A stretch of DNA of 64,000 nt from Gorillibacterium timonense (GCF_001457415.1 NZ_LN881721.1:248001-312000); one strand, 5' to 3'. Numbered from the stretch's first letter, positions 14,997 to 24,106 are shown. Translations and numbers: made by a program. The notes: generated by a model from the letters alone, not told the origin.

Positions 14997-16586
14997 TTAT
15001 TCCGGAATGACGCCTTTCGTCCCGGTCTGCGGAAGGACAAAGGACCAGTCGGCATCCTTGTATTGGCGGTTGACGATGAGTCGGCGAATAGTCAGTTGCT
15101 GGGGCATCTTATCCAGACCGTCGATGACGAGACGAGAATCCGACAACCCGACCGAACCATATTTATCGCGCAAGAACCCCCCAGCGAAGAACGTAGAATA
15201 CTCCTTGCCGTTCTCATCGATCACAACCCAGGTATCCTCGTCGATTTCGTTATTAGCAGTACCCCCAAGCGGAATGTAGGCGGGCTGATTGGGACCGAGC
15301 TTGACCCCTTCAAGCAGAAGCTTATCGCCCGAGTCTTCAAACATGGCGGGATGCTCGGCCGACGTTTGCTCCGGGTCGAAGGTGACGGACGCTTCTCTTT
15401 TTTCCCGAATTACATAGCTGTCCAGTACGAATCGGATCTTCTGTTTGTCGTATGCGAAATTGTTGAATGGATAGAACCATTGGGTCAACCCGCCCCACCG
15501 CTCCAGTTCGGAATGGCGACCGACATCAAACGAAAGGCTTGTTCCGATCAAGTTCCCCTGCTCATCCTCCAGATGAAAGTTAAGCTTGTGGAAGCCGCTT
15601 TGTCCATTCACCGCTCGTTCGGCCGCCCCCGGAGTCAGCTTTGTGGTAAATTCGAGCGAGCCGCCGCTCGGTGTCCGGGTAGCCCCCTGCATGTGAATTT
15701 GGATGCCGCCTGGGGTCTCATAGGTTTGATTGATCTCCGTCAGCAGGGTTTGGGCTTTGGCTTTGGACAGGTCCGCCTCGATAATGAGCGCCCAATTCCC
15801 TTTAATCGTGCTTATGGGACTTCCTTCCTTCATGGTGTCCTTAAAGAGCTTCAGTTCATGGATACGTGCATTCAGCTGCAGCTTATCGGCCAGTACAGGT
15901 CGTAGAAAGTCGAATTCGATTCGGTTGGTCGTCGTGCCCCCTCCCACCATCAGATTATAGGGAACATCGCCAAAGTTGCCTCTTTGGATATCGTGAACAC
16001 TGAAGTCGGCAGTTGTATAATCGATTTCTCCGACCAGGGCATTTCCTTTGTTGTCATAAGCGTCGATCCCGATAATCAGTCGGCTGGAGTCGGCAATCAC
16101 TTCGTTGACTTTCAGGATGTAACCCTGATCCTTGGCGCTGACGCCCGAAATCTGCACCAGACCCGAATTTTGGACGCTTTTCATTCCATCGTCTACATAG
16201 CTATCCTTCGCAAACAGCGACCGGACCATATCGGCGAGGGTGGGTTGCGTATACAGCAGTGTACTGCCCACCAGCACGACGATGGCCGCTGTTGCTCCCC
16301 CGACTTTGAGGCGTGACATGCGCTTGCGGGTGCGATTGCGTTGGACCTGGCTGGCAATGGACGAATCGTACGGGTCGCTATTTCCTTTCCGCTTAGGAGG
16401 CGCAGATGATTCCGGTACCGGCTCGATTTCGATCTCTTCCAATGCCAGCATCACCCGGTCGGTAAACGTGTCCGGTAGATCTTGGGCAAACAGCGCATGC
16501 TCCCAGCTTTTGTCCTCCCACGTCGGTTTGCCGCTATCCGCCTTACGACTGGCTTTTTTTGTTTCGGTACGTTCCCAGAAAGTCAT
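14997..16586 (-). CDS. DUF4179 domain membrane protein, putative anti-sigma factor
   Basis: 529 residues. An N-terminal cytoplasmic part of about 105 residues precedes one membrane segment (VGGATAAIVVLVGSTLLYTQ); the next segment, ADMVRSLFAKDSYVDDGMKS, is the start of the DUF4179 extracytoplasmic region, which fills the rest. Such proteins are encoded just after ECF sigma factors and are thought to hold the sigma factor at the membrane. Here the gene overlaps the sigma gene by 44 bp, and its AAGGAGG lies inside the sigma coding sequence. Function as anti-sigma factor is inferred from architecture and position. Confidence 0.82.
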   Translation of the reverse strand: MTFWERTETKKASRKADSGKPTWEDKSWEHALFAQDLPDTFTDRVMLALEEIEIEPVPESSAPPKRKGNSDPYDSSIASQVQRNRTRKRMSRLKVGGATAAIVVLVGSTLLYTQPTLADMVRSLFAKDSYVDDGMKSVQNSGLVQISGVSAKDQGYILKVNEVIADSSRLIIGIDAYDNKGNALVGEIDYTTADFSVHDIQRGNFGDVPYNLMVGGGTTTNRIEFDFLRPVLADKLQLNARIHELKLFKDTMKEGSPISTIKGNWALIIEADLSKAKAQTLLTEINQTYETPGGIQIHMQGATRTPSGGSLEFTTKLTPGAAERAVNGQSGFHKLNFHLEDEQGNLIGTSLSFDVGRHSELERWGGLTQWFYPFNNFAYDKQKIRFVLDSYVIREKREASVTFDPEQTSAEHPAMFEDSGDKLLLEGVKLGPNQPAYIPLGGTANNEIDEDTWVVIDENGKEYSTFFAGGFLRDKYGSVGLSDSRLVIDGLDKMPQQLTIRRLIVNRQYKDADWSFVLPQTGTKGVIPE

Positions 16587-17121
16587 AGCGCTGTCCCTCC
16601 TTGTCTTCTACGATTTTTCGCAGGCTCGCTTTTGCCCGAAAGACCGTGTTGGTGACCTGTCGGATCGACATCCCGGTAATATCGGCAATCTCTTTAGGGG
16701 TAAGCTGGTTGGTGAAGCGCAAGATCAAGACGAGCCGATAATGCTCGGGCAGTTCCTCCAGCAGGCGGTCCAACTCGGAGCGCAGCTCCTTTTGCAGCAG
16801 CTTCGATTCCGGCGTTTCCCGTTCATAGCGGTCGTCCCGCAACGAATCCGCTCCTTTTCGTCCGGCCCGGTCCTTCTGCAAATGGACGGCAATCGTATAG
16901 ATCCACCCGGCAAAGCTCTGTGTCGGATTATGTGTGGCCAGCTTGCGGTAAGCCTTAAGCAATGTCTCTTGCGTCAGGTCCTGAGCGTCCGCTTCGGAAG
17001 ATCCCATCTTGCGGAACAATCCGTAGAGCTTATTCTGATAGCGCCGGACGATGTCCGCATACGCCTGCTTATTGCCCTTCAGTACGGCTTCAATGATCGA
17101 ATGATCGTCTGTCAGCTCCAC
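16543..17121 (-). CDS. ECF RNA polymerase sigma factor
   Basis: 192 residues from the preferred GTG start. Region 2: SIIEAVLKGNKQAYADIVRR, DAQDLTQETLLKAYRKL, FAGWIYTIAVHL; region 4: LPEHYRLVLILRFTNQLTPK, MSIRQVTNTVFRAKASLRKI. The GTG at 17121 is chosen because AAAGGAGAGGAG lies 6 bases before it; a further GTG at 17163 would add 14 residues but has a poorer site. Co-transcribed and overlapping with the DUF4179 gene, its presumed anti-sigma factor. Likely senses cell-envelope or extracytoplasmic stress (inference). Confidence 0.88.
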   Translation of the reverse strand: MELTDDHSIIEAVLKGNKQAYADIVRRYQNKLYGLFRKMGSSEADAQDLTQETLLKAYRKLATHNPTQSFAGWIYTIAVHLQKDRAGRKGADSLRDDRYERETPESKLLQKELRSELDRLLEELPEHYRLVLILRFTNQLTPKEIADITGMSIRQVTNTVFRAKASLRKIVEDKEGQRYDFLGTYRNKKSQS

Positions 17122-17234
17122 GACGAACTCCTCTCCTTTCACAGTCTGACTTATGTATTTCACTACTAAGACCCCTGATCGACATCATTTCTCTCACTCG
17201 ATTCCGGAAGTTTTTCAACTTCATAAAAAGGATA

Positions 17235-17291
17235 TTGACAGCAAGGAAAAAATCGACAATAATCATATCAAGTTGATATATCGAGTTGATA
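17235..17291 (+). promoter_or_regulatory. Promoter and tandem operators of the PadR operon
   Basis: TTGACA (17235-17240), 17-bp spacer and AATAAT (17258-17263). ATATCAAGTTGATAT (17265-17279) is a perfect 7+1+7 palindrome, and TATCGAGTTGATA (17279-17291) is a near copy beside it. Both cover the transcription start region, consistent with PadR autorepression. Confidence 0.75.
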
Positions 17292-17337
17292 CATAATGGA
17301 GGAGTAAAAAAATCTCCTCTCTGTAATGGAGGTACCT

Positions 17338-17880
17338 ATGATTGATGATATTATCTTGGGAATTTTGATGGAAGGGCCGATGAGCGGATACGACATCAAG
17401 CGGATGATCGACCAATCGGTGGGCTTCTTCTATACAGCAAGCTTCGGAAGCCTGTACCCGGCTCTGAAGCGGTTGACCGAGCAGGATTCCATCGCCGTAA
17501 CGGAGACCGGTAGCAGCAAAAACAAGAAGATTTATACTCTCCTCCCGGCAGGAAAAGAACGCTTCTTAAGCTGGCTGGCGGAACCGCTCACCCGAGTGCG
17601 CAACGAGCATATGCTCAAGATTTTTTTCTATGATTATTTGGAGGAGGGCTTGCGGAAGGAACGTCTTCGCGCCTTTCACTCCAAGCTGCAAGGGGAGTAT
17701 CACCGATTGAAGGCTGTGCAGGAGATCGTCGATAAGGAAACCGAAACAATCGATAATCCGGAGGATTACGTCTACCGGCTGTCGGTGCTCACGTACGGGT
17801 CGCGTTTTTTGGGAATGGTCCGGCAATGGGTTGAAGATCTTGAACAAGTCCACCAGGAGAAAGGAAATCGGAGCAAATGA
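17338..17880 (+). CDS. PadR-family transcriptional regulator
   Basis: 180 residues. Begins MIDDIILGILMEGPMSGYDI, the PadR winged helix, with FGSLYPALKRLTEQDSIAV in the wing region and a C-terminal Vir-type dimerisation helix bundle (residues 90-178), so it is the long PadR class. The ATG at 17338 follows TGGAGGTACCT; an earlier in-frame ATG is part of that ribosome binding site. It overlaps the CPBP gene by ATGA, and palindromes in its promoter suggest autorepression. PadR proteins of this kind usually control the membrane protein or exporter next to them. Confidence 0.9.
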   Translation: MIDDIILGILMEGPMSGYDIKRMIDQSVGFFYTASFGSLYPALKRLTEQDSIAVTETGSSKNKKIYTLLPAGKERFLSWLAEPLTRVRNEHMLKIFFYDYLEEGLRKERLRAFHSKLQGEYHRLKAVQEIVDKETETIDNPEDYVYRLSVLTYGSRFLGMVRQWVEDLEQVHQEKGNRSK

Positions 17881-18704
17881 AACCTTCACAAAACCATGAG
17901 GCTGTGCAAAAAACAGGATTTACCGGCAGACGCCCGATTCTCGCCATCGTATTGATCGAAGTTGCTTTGTTTCTCGCTCTTTTTTCAGCAGGGGCGTACC
18001 TCACGATGAACGAGCTGACAGACCAATCCCCGGTCCCCTATGCGTTTGTTCCGTTTGCGATTGTTCTCGCGGCTTACCTGCTCCTTCATAAGCGCTGGCA
18101 AAGATATGGCTTTCGCAGCATGGCGGGAGTGCCTCGACGAGAGCTGCTCTTCTACCTGCCGCTTGTGATCGACATCCTGGTTGTTCTGACCAATGGGATC
18201 GTAAATGGCTTCGAATTCGTATCGACTTCGCATGTTCTTTATCTGCTGTTCCTGGCTCTCCTGGTGGCTTTTGTCGAGGAGACGATCTACCGCGGCTTGA
18301 TCTTGAACATTCTCCTGCAAAAGGGAGCCCGTACCGCCGTCATCGTGTCGAGTCTGCTGTTTTCACTCACGCATCTCCTCAATTTAATGGGCGGGCAGGA
18401 CCTGGCTGCAACTTTACTTCAATTGTTGTACGCGCTTCTTGTAGGCTTGTCGCTCTCGCTTCTGTTCGTGAAGCACGGAAGCTTGCTTCCGCTCATGGCC
18501 TTCCATTTCCTGCATGACTTTACGCAATTCCTAGTCGCAGACGCCGAGTCGGTTCTGTTCGACAGTCTCGTCGTCGCTGCTCTGCTCTTCTCCTGCATCT
18601 GGCTGATCCTGGACGTTCGAAAGAACGGAAGCACGAGGGCCGGTTTCTCTTCAGACAAGAGCGGGGGCAGCGCTCCGGGAACGAAGCCGACTCTCTCCGA
18701 ATAA
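17877..18704 (+). CDS. CPBP family intramembrane metalloprotease
   Basis: 275 residues, about seven membrane segments. All motifs of the CAAX-protease/bacteriocin-processing (Abi) family are present in residues 125-225: EETIYRG, FSLTHLL and the HFLHD set, supplying Glu and His residues for the metal site. Members cleave membrane peptides or give bacteriocin self-immunity. Start ATG overlaps the PadR stop, so expression is coupled and presumably PadR-controlled. The C-terminal 25 residues are a polar Gly/Ser-rich tail. Substrate unknown. Confidence 0.88.
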   Translation: MKPSQNHEAVQKTGFTGRRPILAIVLIEVALFLALFSAGAYLTMNELTDQSPVPYAFVPFAIVLAAYLLLHKRWQRYGFRSMAGVPRRELLFYLPLVIDILVVLTNGIVNGFEFVSTSHVLYLLFLALLVAFVEETIYRGLILNILLQKGARTAVIVSSLLFSLTHLLNLMGGQDLAATLLQLLYALLVGLSLSLLFVKHGSLLPLMAFHFLHDFTQFLVADAESVLFDSLVVAALLFSCIWLILDVRKNGSTRAGFSSDKSGGSAPGTKPTLSE

Positions 18705-18789
18705 CAAACAACTCTTTCAACGGATATCCAACCTGCGAGACAGTCGAATGATTCCGCCCATTCTCTCTCAAGCTCCACTCTACAAGCCT

Positions 18790-18820
18790 CTCCCGGTGAT
18801 TTGAACCGGGAGTTTTTTTG
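18790..18820 (+). terminator. Terminator of the PadR-CPBP operon
   Basis: Perfect stem CTCCCGGT / ACCGGGAG with GATTTGA loop and seven T. Confidence 0.92.
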
Positions 18821-18923
18821 TTGAGGCATCAGGCAGGGGATGGATTGTAAAGGTTTTGTTAAGATTCATTAAAGGTTTGTCCCTTATGCTGGAAACGAAT
18901 CTACTTGAAGGAGATGGTAAAAC

Positions 18924-21014
18924 TTGATTCGCTTCCTGAAGAAAGGCATTCTTGTAGCGGCATCGGCGGCTCTCGTGGCGACGGCCGCGTTGGGCTTTGG
19001 AGGAATCCCTCCCGCTGAGGCCGCCTCAACAAGCGCAGGCATCGCTCAAGAATACGAGTCCCTTTTTAGCGGCGACCGGATTATCAATGTCAAGGTGACG
19101 ATTGCCGACGACGATTGGCAGAGCATTCTGGAGAGCCCGCTGGACAAGGACTACAAGAAGGTCTCGGTTGAAGTCGATGGGCGCAAGCTAGACAATGTCG
19201 GCTTCTCTACCAAGGGAAACCTGACTTTGAAGGCCGTGGCTTCCATGACCGACTCCGATCGGTACAGCTTCCGCTTGAAATTTGACAAATACGACAAGAA
19301 CCAGACCCTGCTGGGACTGGATAAGCTGACGCTCAACAACAGCTACTCCGACCCGTCCTTTTTGCGTGAATACCTGCATTACGAGGCTCTTCGGCAGCTT
19401 GGAATGGATGCACCCTTGACGGTATTCACCAATCTGTACATTAACGGCGAATTATACGGCTTCTACGTCGGAGTCGAGTCGATCGACGACAGCTATTTGG
19501 CCCGCAACTACGGGGACACTTACAAGGACGGGGTCTTGTACGACACGGAGGAAGGCAGCTATCTTCAATACGAGGAGAGCGGCGAGTACAAGACGATTAC
19601 GGAGGATCTCGGGACCGACGAAAACAAGAGCGCTTTGCAGAATTTCATCAAAACCTTGAATGAAATGCCCGCAGGGGAAAAGGGCAGCATCGAGAGTGTG
19701 CTTGATGTGGATTCGGCACTGAAATATATCGCAGCCAACGCGGTTCTTGGCAACTATGACAGCTACAACGGCGACAAGGGCCATAACTACATGCTCTATG
19801 GTGACGCCAAAGGCAAATTTACGGTTGTCCCATGGGACTTCAACATGTCCTTCAACGGATACAGCGGCGGGGGAGGAAGACCCGGCGGACAAGATGCGGG
19901 AACCGCTACGGATACCGCCACCAACACGTCCACTAATACGCCAACTAATACGTCCACCAAAAATACGGATGCGGTCACGGCGGCGGTTGACCTTCCGGTT
20001 CTCGGAATTGAGATGGACCAGGTTCCGCTGATCAACAATTTGCTGAAGGTGCCGGAGTATAAAACCCGCTATTTGGAGTACGTGAAGGAGTTGACGCAAT
20101 TCCTCAGCGGCGTTCCCGAACGCATCGAGGAGCTTGCGGATCTGATTCGCCCTTCGGTCGAAGCGGACCCGACGAAGTTCTATACGATGGAGGACTTCGA
20201 AGCGAGCATCACCTATTCGGCGAACGAGCAGCAGAGCGGCGGCATGGGCGGCACGCCTCCCACCGGCGCAGCGGAAGGCGGAGCGGGGATGACGCCTCCG
20301 GATGGAAATGCTCCGACGGGAACACCTCCGACTGGAACACAACCAACGGGAACACCTCCTGCCGGTGCGCCTACTGGAGCCAATCCTCCCGAACGGCCCG
20401 ATGGCAGCCAAGGCGGGGAGCCCGCGAACGGGCAGTTCCCCGCTGGTGGCGGCGGACAAGGGATGGGGACGATGAAGGCTGGCTCCATCATGACCTTTGC
20501 ATGGAACCGTCTCGTCAATCTGCAGAAGCAGCTGGGGCTGACGGTTACGGAGCTGCCGAACGCTTCCGGCACGACGGCGGGCGCGGGCACCTCCACTACG
20601 CCGAGCAATCCGGGAACGCCATCCACGACGGGTAATTCCGGCATTTCGGTAACCCTGGATGGCAAGAAGCTGACTTTCCCCGATCAGCAGCCTTATCTTC
20701 ACAATCAACGCACGCTCGTACCGGTCGCCGTTCTGCTGGAGCAGCTTGGCGGGAAGGTCACCTGGAATTCTTCGAACAAGACCGCAACCGTGGTCAAGGA
20801 TAACCAAACGCTCACCTTCACGATCGGCAGCGCGACCGTCGATGTGAATGGCCGGAAGGTGACCATGGCGGAGGCGGCTGCCCTTACCGGCAATCGGACG
20901 ATGGTCCCCGTCGCTTTCCTGGTGGAGCAGCTCGGATACCGGATCACTTGGGACAACGCTACTTCCACCGTCCGGATCAGCAGTCCCGCTGCTGCGGCTT
21001 CACCGGCGGCTTAA
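18924..21014 (+). CDS. Secreted CotH-kinase domain protein with copper-amine-oxidase-N stalk
   Basis: 696 residues. Signal peptide (residues 1-33, ending PAEAAS) precedes a CotH kinase domain (about 45-490): KVSVEVDGRKLDNVGFSTKG, LREYLHYEALRQLGMDAPLT and the active-site block HNYMLYGDAKGKFTVVPWDF. A Thr/Asn-rich insert (TNTSTNTPTNTS, about 330) and a Pro/Gly/Thr-rich linker with GTPPTGTQPTGTPP repeats (about 440-520) lead to a stalk domain at 575-690 with two LVPV-containing copies. CotH proteins phosphorylate spore-coat or surface proteins. The start is TTG at 18924 with AAGGAG 11 bases upstream. Confidence 0.88.
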   Translation: MIRFLKKGILVAASAALVATAALGFGGIPPAEAASTSAGIAQEYESLFSGDRIINVKVTIADDDWQSILESPLDKDYKKVSVEVDGRKLDNVGFSTKGNLTLKAVASMTDSDRYSFRLKFDKYDKNQTLLGLDKLTLNNSYSDPSFLREYLHYEALRQLGMDAPLTVFTNLYINGELYGFYVGVESIDDSYLARNYGDTYKDGVLYDTEEGSYLQYEESGEYKTITEDLGTDENKSALQNFIKTLNEMPAGEKGSIESVLDVDSALKYIAANAVLGNYDSYNGDKGHNYMLYGDAKGKFTVVPWDFNMSFNGYSGGGGRPGGQDAGTATDTATNTSTNTPTNTSTKNTDAVTAAVDLPVLGIEMDQVPLINNLLKVPEYKTRYLEYVKELTQFLSGVPERIEELADLIRPSVEADPTKFYTMEDFEASITYSANEQQSGGMGGTPPTGAAEGGAGMTPPDGNAPTGTPPTGTQPTGTPPAGAPTGANPPERPDGSQGGEPANGQFPAGGGGQGMGTMKAGSIMTFAWNRLVNLQKQLGLTVTELPNASGTTAGAGTSTTPSNPGTPSTTGNSGISVTLDGKKLTFPDQQPYLHNQRTLVPVAVLLEQLGGKVTWNSSNKTATVVKDNQTLTFTIGSATVDVNGRKVTMAEAAALTGNRTMVPVAFLVEQLGYRITWDNATSTVRISSPAAAASPAA

Positions 21015-21022
21015 CTGCCAAG

Positions 21023-21150
21023 GTTTTGTGCTGAACAGCCGCGGTCCTGTGGCTGAACCATCAGGTCTCCGTGGCTGAAAGGCCGCGTAGTCCTTGCGGT
21101 TGAACCGGCCCTCCGTAGCTGAAGGGCCGCAGTCTCTGCGGTTGAACCTC
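21023..21150. repeat. GC-rich 44-bp direct repeats after the CotH gene
   Basis: CTCCGTGGCTGAAAGGCCGC (21067) and CTCCGTAGCTGAAGGGCCGC (21111), each followed by GCGGTTGAACC, give a 44-bp period; a partial unit lies upstream near 21045. No coding signal. Confidence 0.7.
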
Positions 21151-21178
21151 AACTGCTCGCTCATTACTTGTCCGATCT

Positions 21179-21244
21179 AAAGAAAAACCGTTCTATCGAA
21201 TGCATGGACGCGTGTCCATTCTTCGAGAGGAACGGTTTTTCTTC
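21179..21244. terminator. Long bidirectional hairpin between cotH-like gene and thrC
   Basis: AAGAAAAACCGTTC pairs with GAACGGTTTTTCTT, and an inner ATGGACGCGTGTCCAT hairpin forms the apex. A-rich and T-rich flanks make it usable on both strands. Confidence 0.8.
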
Positions 21245-21421
21245 TTGTCTATACGGGGAGACTCGCTCCAGAGTGCTTTCCACTCCAGAACCGTCGATTC
21301 CGTGCTTATCCACTGTCCGGCCACGGAATCCGGACTGGAAATTTTACCCGGGAAATTCGCCCTGGAACTGGCCGTGGCCAAGTTATCGCCGGAGCACAAG
21401 GCGCGGCCAGATCGACCCTTG

Positions 21422-22810
21422 TCAAAAGAATCGCAGCAGCTCGCTCTTGATTGCTTCCGTTGAACCGTCCACGCGCGTGACGTGGCGGGACTTTTCGAAG
21501 AGAGCGGCGATCGGCTCCGGATACGTCTGGCCGATGCCGACAAGCCGAATGGACTCATCGAACTTCGCTGGATGGGCAGTCGCCAGCGTCACGGTGAGCT
21601 CGCCTTCGCTCGCGAGTTTCTCACTGGCCGCCACCCCGCAGGCGGTATGCGGATCAAGAAGATAGCCGGTGCTTTCGTGGCAGGCTCGGATGGCTTCGAG
21701 GCATTCCGCATTTTTTACGCCATAGGCTGCGAATGTGTTCTGCACAGCGGCGCGCTTGTCTGCCGGAATAACGATGCGACCATCCGTCTTCAAAGTGGCC
21801 ATGAGCGAGCTCGTGGCTTCTGCGTCTTCCTCGTACAAGTAGAAGAGGAAGCGCTCGAAGTTGCTCGCCACTTGGATGTCCATCGACGGACTGTACGTGC
21901 TGCGGAACTCGCCCGGCTGATAGACGCCCTCCTGCACGAAGCTCTCGAGGATGTTGTTCTCGTTCGTGGCGAGGATCAGCTTGCCGATGGGCAGTCCCAT
22001 GCGCCCAGCCAAATAACCCGCGAAGATATCGCCGAAATTGCCGGTGGGGACGCTGAAGTTAGGAGCGCTCTGTTCGCCCTCTTTTGCGAGCTGCAGTGCG
22101 GCATAGAAGTAGTAAACGGTTTGGGCCAGAATGCGGGCGATGTTGATCGAGTTGATGGCCCGAAGGTGATAGCTTCTCTTGAAATCAACGTCTGCGAACA
22201 GCTCCTTGATGATTCGCTGGCAATCGTCAAAGGTGCCCTCGACAGCGAGATTCAGCACATTGGCGTCATCCACAGTCGTCATCTGCAGCTCCTGAACCTC
22301 ACTCACCTTGCCGTGGGGATGGAGAATGCAGATGCGAATGCCTTCCTTGCCGCGGACGCCTTCAATCGCCGAAGCGCCCGTATCGCCGGAGGTCGCTCCG
22401 AGAATGTGGATGACCGAGCCGGTTTTCCTGGAGATATAGGCGTAGAGCTGGCCCAGAAACTGCAGGGCGATGTCCTTGAATGCGAAGGTAGGGCCGTGAA
22501 AAAGCTCAAGCACCGCGAGGTCCGGCCGAATCCGCTTCACCGGCGTCACCGCTTCGTCGCGGAAGGTTCCGTAGCTGGAGTCTACCAGCTCCTTCAAATC
22601 CGCACGAGGAATTTCATCGCCCACATAGAGCGAGAAAACCTCCAGCGCAAGCTCCGGATAACTCAGCTCCTGCCATTTTTTCAGCGTTCCGGCATCCACC
22701 TGAGGAATGGATTCCGGTACGAGCAATCCGCCGTCATCGGCGAGCCCCATCAGGACGGAGTCGACGAATCCGATTCCCGCGATTCCGCCCCGCGTGCTTT
22801 TGAACTTCAT
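21422..22810 (-). CDS. thrC: Threonine synthase
   Basis: 462 residues. Converts O-phosphohomoserine to threonine using pyridoxal phosphate. MKFKSTRGGIAGIGFVDSVL followed by ADDGGLLVPE is the N-terminus of the long (class I) enzyme, and HGPTFAFKDIALQFLGQLY holds the PLP lysine. SGDTGASAIEGVRG and PTGNFGDIFAGYLA are the phosphate-binding loops. Length fits the fungal/E. coli-like long type rather than the 350-residue Bacillus ThrC. The gene stands alone, between a terminator and its own extended -10 promoter; no other threonine gene is adjacent. Confidence 0.95.
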   Translation of the reverse strand: MKFKSTRGGIAGIGFVDSVLMGLADDGGLLVPESIPQVDAGTLKKWQELSYPELALEVFSLYVGDEIPRADLKELVDSSYGTFRDEAVTPVKRIRPDLAVLELFHGPTFAFKDIALQFLGQLYAYISRKTGSVIHILGATSGDTGASAIEGVRGKEGIRICILHPHGKVSEVQELQMTTVDDANVLNLAVEGTFDDCQRIIKELFADVDFKRSYHLRAINSINIARILAQTVYYFYAALQLAKEGEQSAPNFSVPTGNFGDIFAGYLAGRMGLPIGKLILATNENNILESFVQEGVYQPGEFRSTYSPSMDIQVASNFERFLFYLYEEDAEATSSLMATLKTDGRIVIPADKRAAVQNTFAAYGVKNAECLEAIRACHESTGYLLDPHTACGVAASEKLASEGELTVTLATAHPAKFDESIRLVGIGQTYPEPIAALFEKSRHVTRVDGSTEAIKSELLRFF

Positions 22811-22844
22811 GCTGACAGCCCCCTAGTCCACATCTTTTTTCATC

Positions 22845-22853
22845 ATTGTAGCA
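22845..22853 (-). promoter_or_regulatory. Extended -10 promoter of thrC
   Basis: TGCTACAAT on the minus strand, 35-43 bases before the start codon; no good -35 box. Confidence 0.4.
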
Positions 22854-23008
22854 GAAAGCATCATGTGCGGGTACCCTTCGACATCCTAACAAGGGAGGAA
22901 ACGAGATAGGCAATTCTTATCGGGTCTATCATCAAAACGGGCAATCGGCACCGGCGAACTCACGCTGATAAGGAGGTGTTGGCGGGAGCGGGTGAGAGCG
23001 CAGGTACG

Positions 23009-23123
23009 CAGTTGCGTCCGATGCAAAAAAGCACTCTTGAAGCAAGAGAAACAACTGCGTCCGATGCGAAAATGCACTCTTGAAGCATAGGAGAAGCAAT
23101 TGTGCCCGATGAAAAAAAGCTCC
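23009..23123. repeat. 43-45 bp tandem repeat, 2.6 copies
   Basis: Units start at 23009, 23052 and 23097 with CAGTTGCGTCCGATGC, CAACTGCGTCCGATGC and CAATTGTGCCCGATG, then A-runs and GCACTCTTGAAGCA. The last copy runs into the ytxH terminator. The region 22811-23173 holds this, the thrC leader and no gene. Confidence 0.8.
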
Positions 23124-23142
23124 TCCTGTTCAGGAGAAGCTT
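23112..23142 (-). terminator. Terminator of the ytxGH genes
   Basis: On the minus strand AAGCTTCTCCTG / CAGGAGGAGCTT with a short loop is followed by TTTTTT. Confidence 0.85.
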
Positions 23143-23173
23143 GGGACTATTACGAGTTTCCATTCCATTTTCC

Positions 23174-23629
23174 TTACTCGGCAGCCTTCGGTTCTTCTGC
23201 TTCTGGTGACTGCTCTACAGGAGCCTCTTCCGTAGGAGGCTCCACCGAAGCAAGTACCGGTTCAACCGTCCGCGTCTCGGTGATGTCGATCATGCTGGGT
23301 GCCCGGAGATCCTTAACCCAGGATTGAACGTTGTCCTTCACGGCCGAGGCGGCTTCAGCTGCATGGATTGCCGTTTCCTTAACCTTGCCACCCAAATCGC
23401 CGGCCGTTTCTTTCACCTGCTTGGCAGCTTCCTTAGCCTTGTCTCCGGCTGCGCCAGCCAGCTCCTTGGTTTTCGCGCCTGCCGTGTGGGCGGTATCCGA
23501 TATATCCTTGCGCAGCTCTTTGCCTGCCTTCGGAGCAAGCAGGAGCGCAGAAACAGCTCCGACCGCCGCTCCGATCACGGCTCCGAGTAGAAATCCGTTA
23601 CCGCCTGTTTTTTTCTCTTCTGTCATCAT
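23174..23629 (-). CDS. ytxH: YtxH domain-containing general stress protein
   Basis: 151 residues. One membrane segment near the N-terminus (GFLLGAVIGAAVGAVSALLL) with the YtxH signature APKAGKELRKDI, then a long Lys/Ala/Glu helix with heptad-like repeats (AAGDKAKEAAKQVKETAGDL) and an acidic Pro/Glu tail. The ATG at 23629 follows GAGGAGAG; an upstream in-frame ATG is part of that site. In B. subtilis ytxGHJ is a SigB/SigH-dependent stress operon. Here ytxG precedes it by 24 bp and a terminator follows, so the pair is one unit. Confidence 0.85.
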   Translation of the reverse strand: MMTEEKKTGGNGFLLGAVIGAAVGAVSALLLAPKAGKELRKDISDTAHTAGAKTKELAGAAGDKAKEAAKQVKETAGDLGGKVKETAIHAAEAASAVKDNVQSWVKDLRAPSMIDITETRTVEPVLASVEPPTEEAPVEQSPEAEEPKAAE

Positions 23630-23653
23630 TGCCACTCTCCTCTTCATTATGGA

Positions 23654-24106
23654 TCAAGCCTGCGACTTTTCGGAATGCGATTTACGGCCTTCCTGCCAGT
23701 TCCGCCATAGGCGGACGCCGGTGGAGGTCCAGTCCAAAGCCTCCGTCCAGCGGCTGCGATTTGTGCGGACCTTGCGCTCCGCCTCTTGAATCGTGTCCGA
23801 TACCGTGACCGAGGCTTGGCGAACGGTTCCTGCCACCTGCTGCACAGCCGTGCCGACCTGTTCCACGGATTGGAACAAAGCGTCCGCCGCGTTCAGCTTG
23901 GCCTGGACATTGTCGCTGATGCCTTGGAATTGCTGCAGCAGCTTGACCGATTCCTCGCTCAGTTGGCCGACCTGCTGCTCCAGAGCGCCGACGGTCTGCT
24001 CCATCCGGCTGATCGTGCTCTTGGCCTGCTTGAGGAGGCCGATGAGGAACCAGGATACCGCCAGCAAGCTGAGGGCAGCGACTGCGGCACTAATTTGGGC
24101 AATCAT
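23654..24106 (-). CDS. ytxG: DUF948 (YtxG-like) general stress protein
   Basis: 150 residues. N-terminal membrane helix (MIAQISAAVAALSLLAVSWF) followed by an alpha-helical, coiled-coil-like region of about 100 residues (SRMEQTVGALEQQVGQLSEE, AVQQVAGTVRQASVTVSD), the DUF948 pattern. ATG at 24106 lies 12 bases after AGGAGG; a TTG two codons earlier is better spaced and could be the true start. First gene of a two-gene operon with ytxH. General stress role is taken from the B. subtilis homologue; mechanism unknown. Confidence 0.8.
   Translation of the reverse strand: MIAQISAAVAALSLLAVSWFLIGLLKQAKSTISRMEQTVGALEQQVGQLSEESVKLLQQFQGISDNVQAKLNAADALFQSVEQVGTAVQQVAGTVRQASVTVSDTIQEAERKVRTNRSRWTEALDWTSTGVRLWRNWQEGRKSHSEKSQA

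Noticed and set aside
17122-17163. Upstream GTG start of the ECF sigma factor
   Set aside because: The segment between contains the strong AAAGGAGAGGAG site of the downstream GTG, so it is more likely leader than coding.
19452-20807. 451-codon minus-strand frame
   Set aside because: Antisense to the CotH-kinase gene; His/Arg/Gly-rich shadow.
21023-21150. Small RNA or attenuator after the CotH gene
   Set aside because: The 44-bp repeats have no promoter or conserved hairpin of their own; only the terminator at 21179 is convincing.
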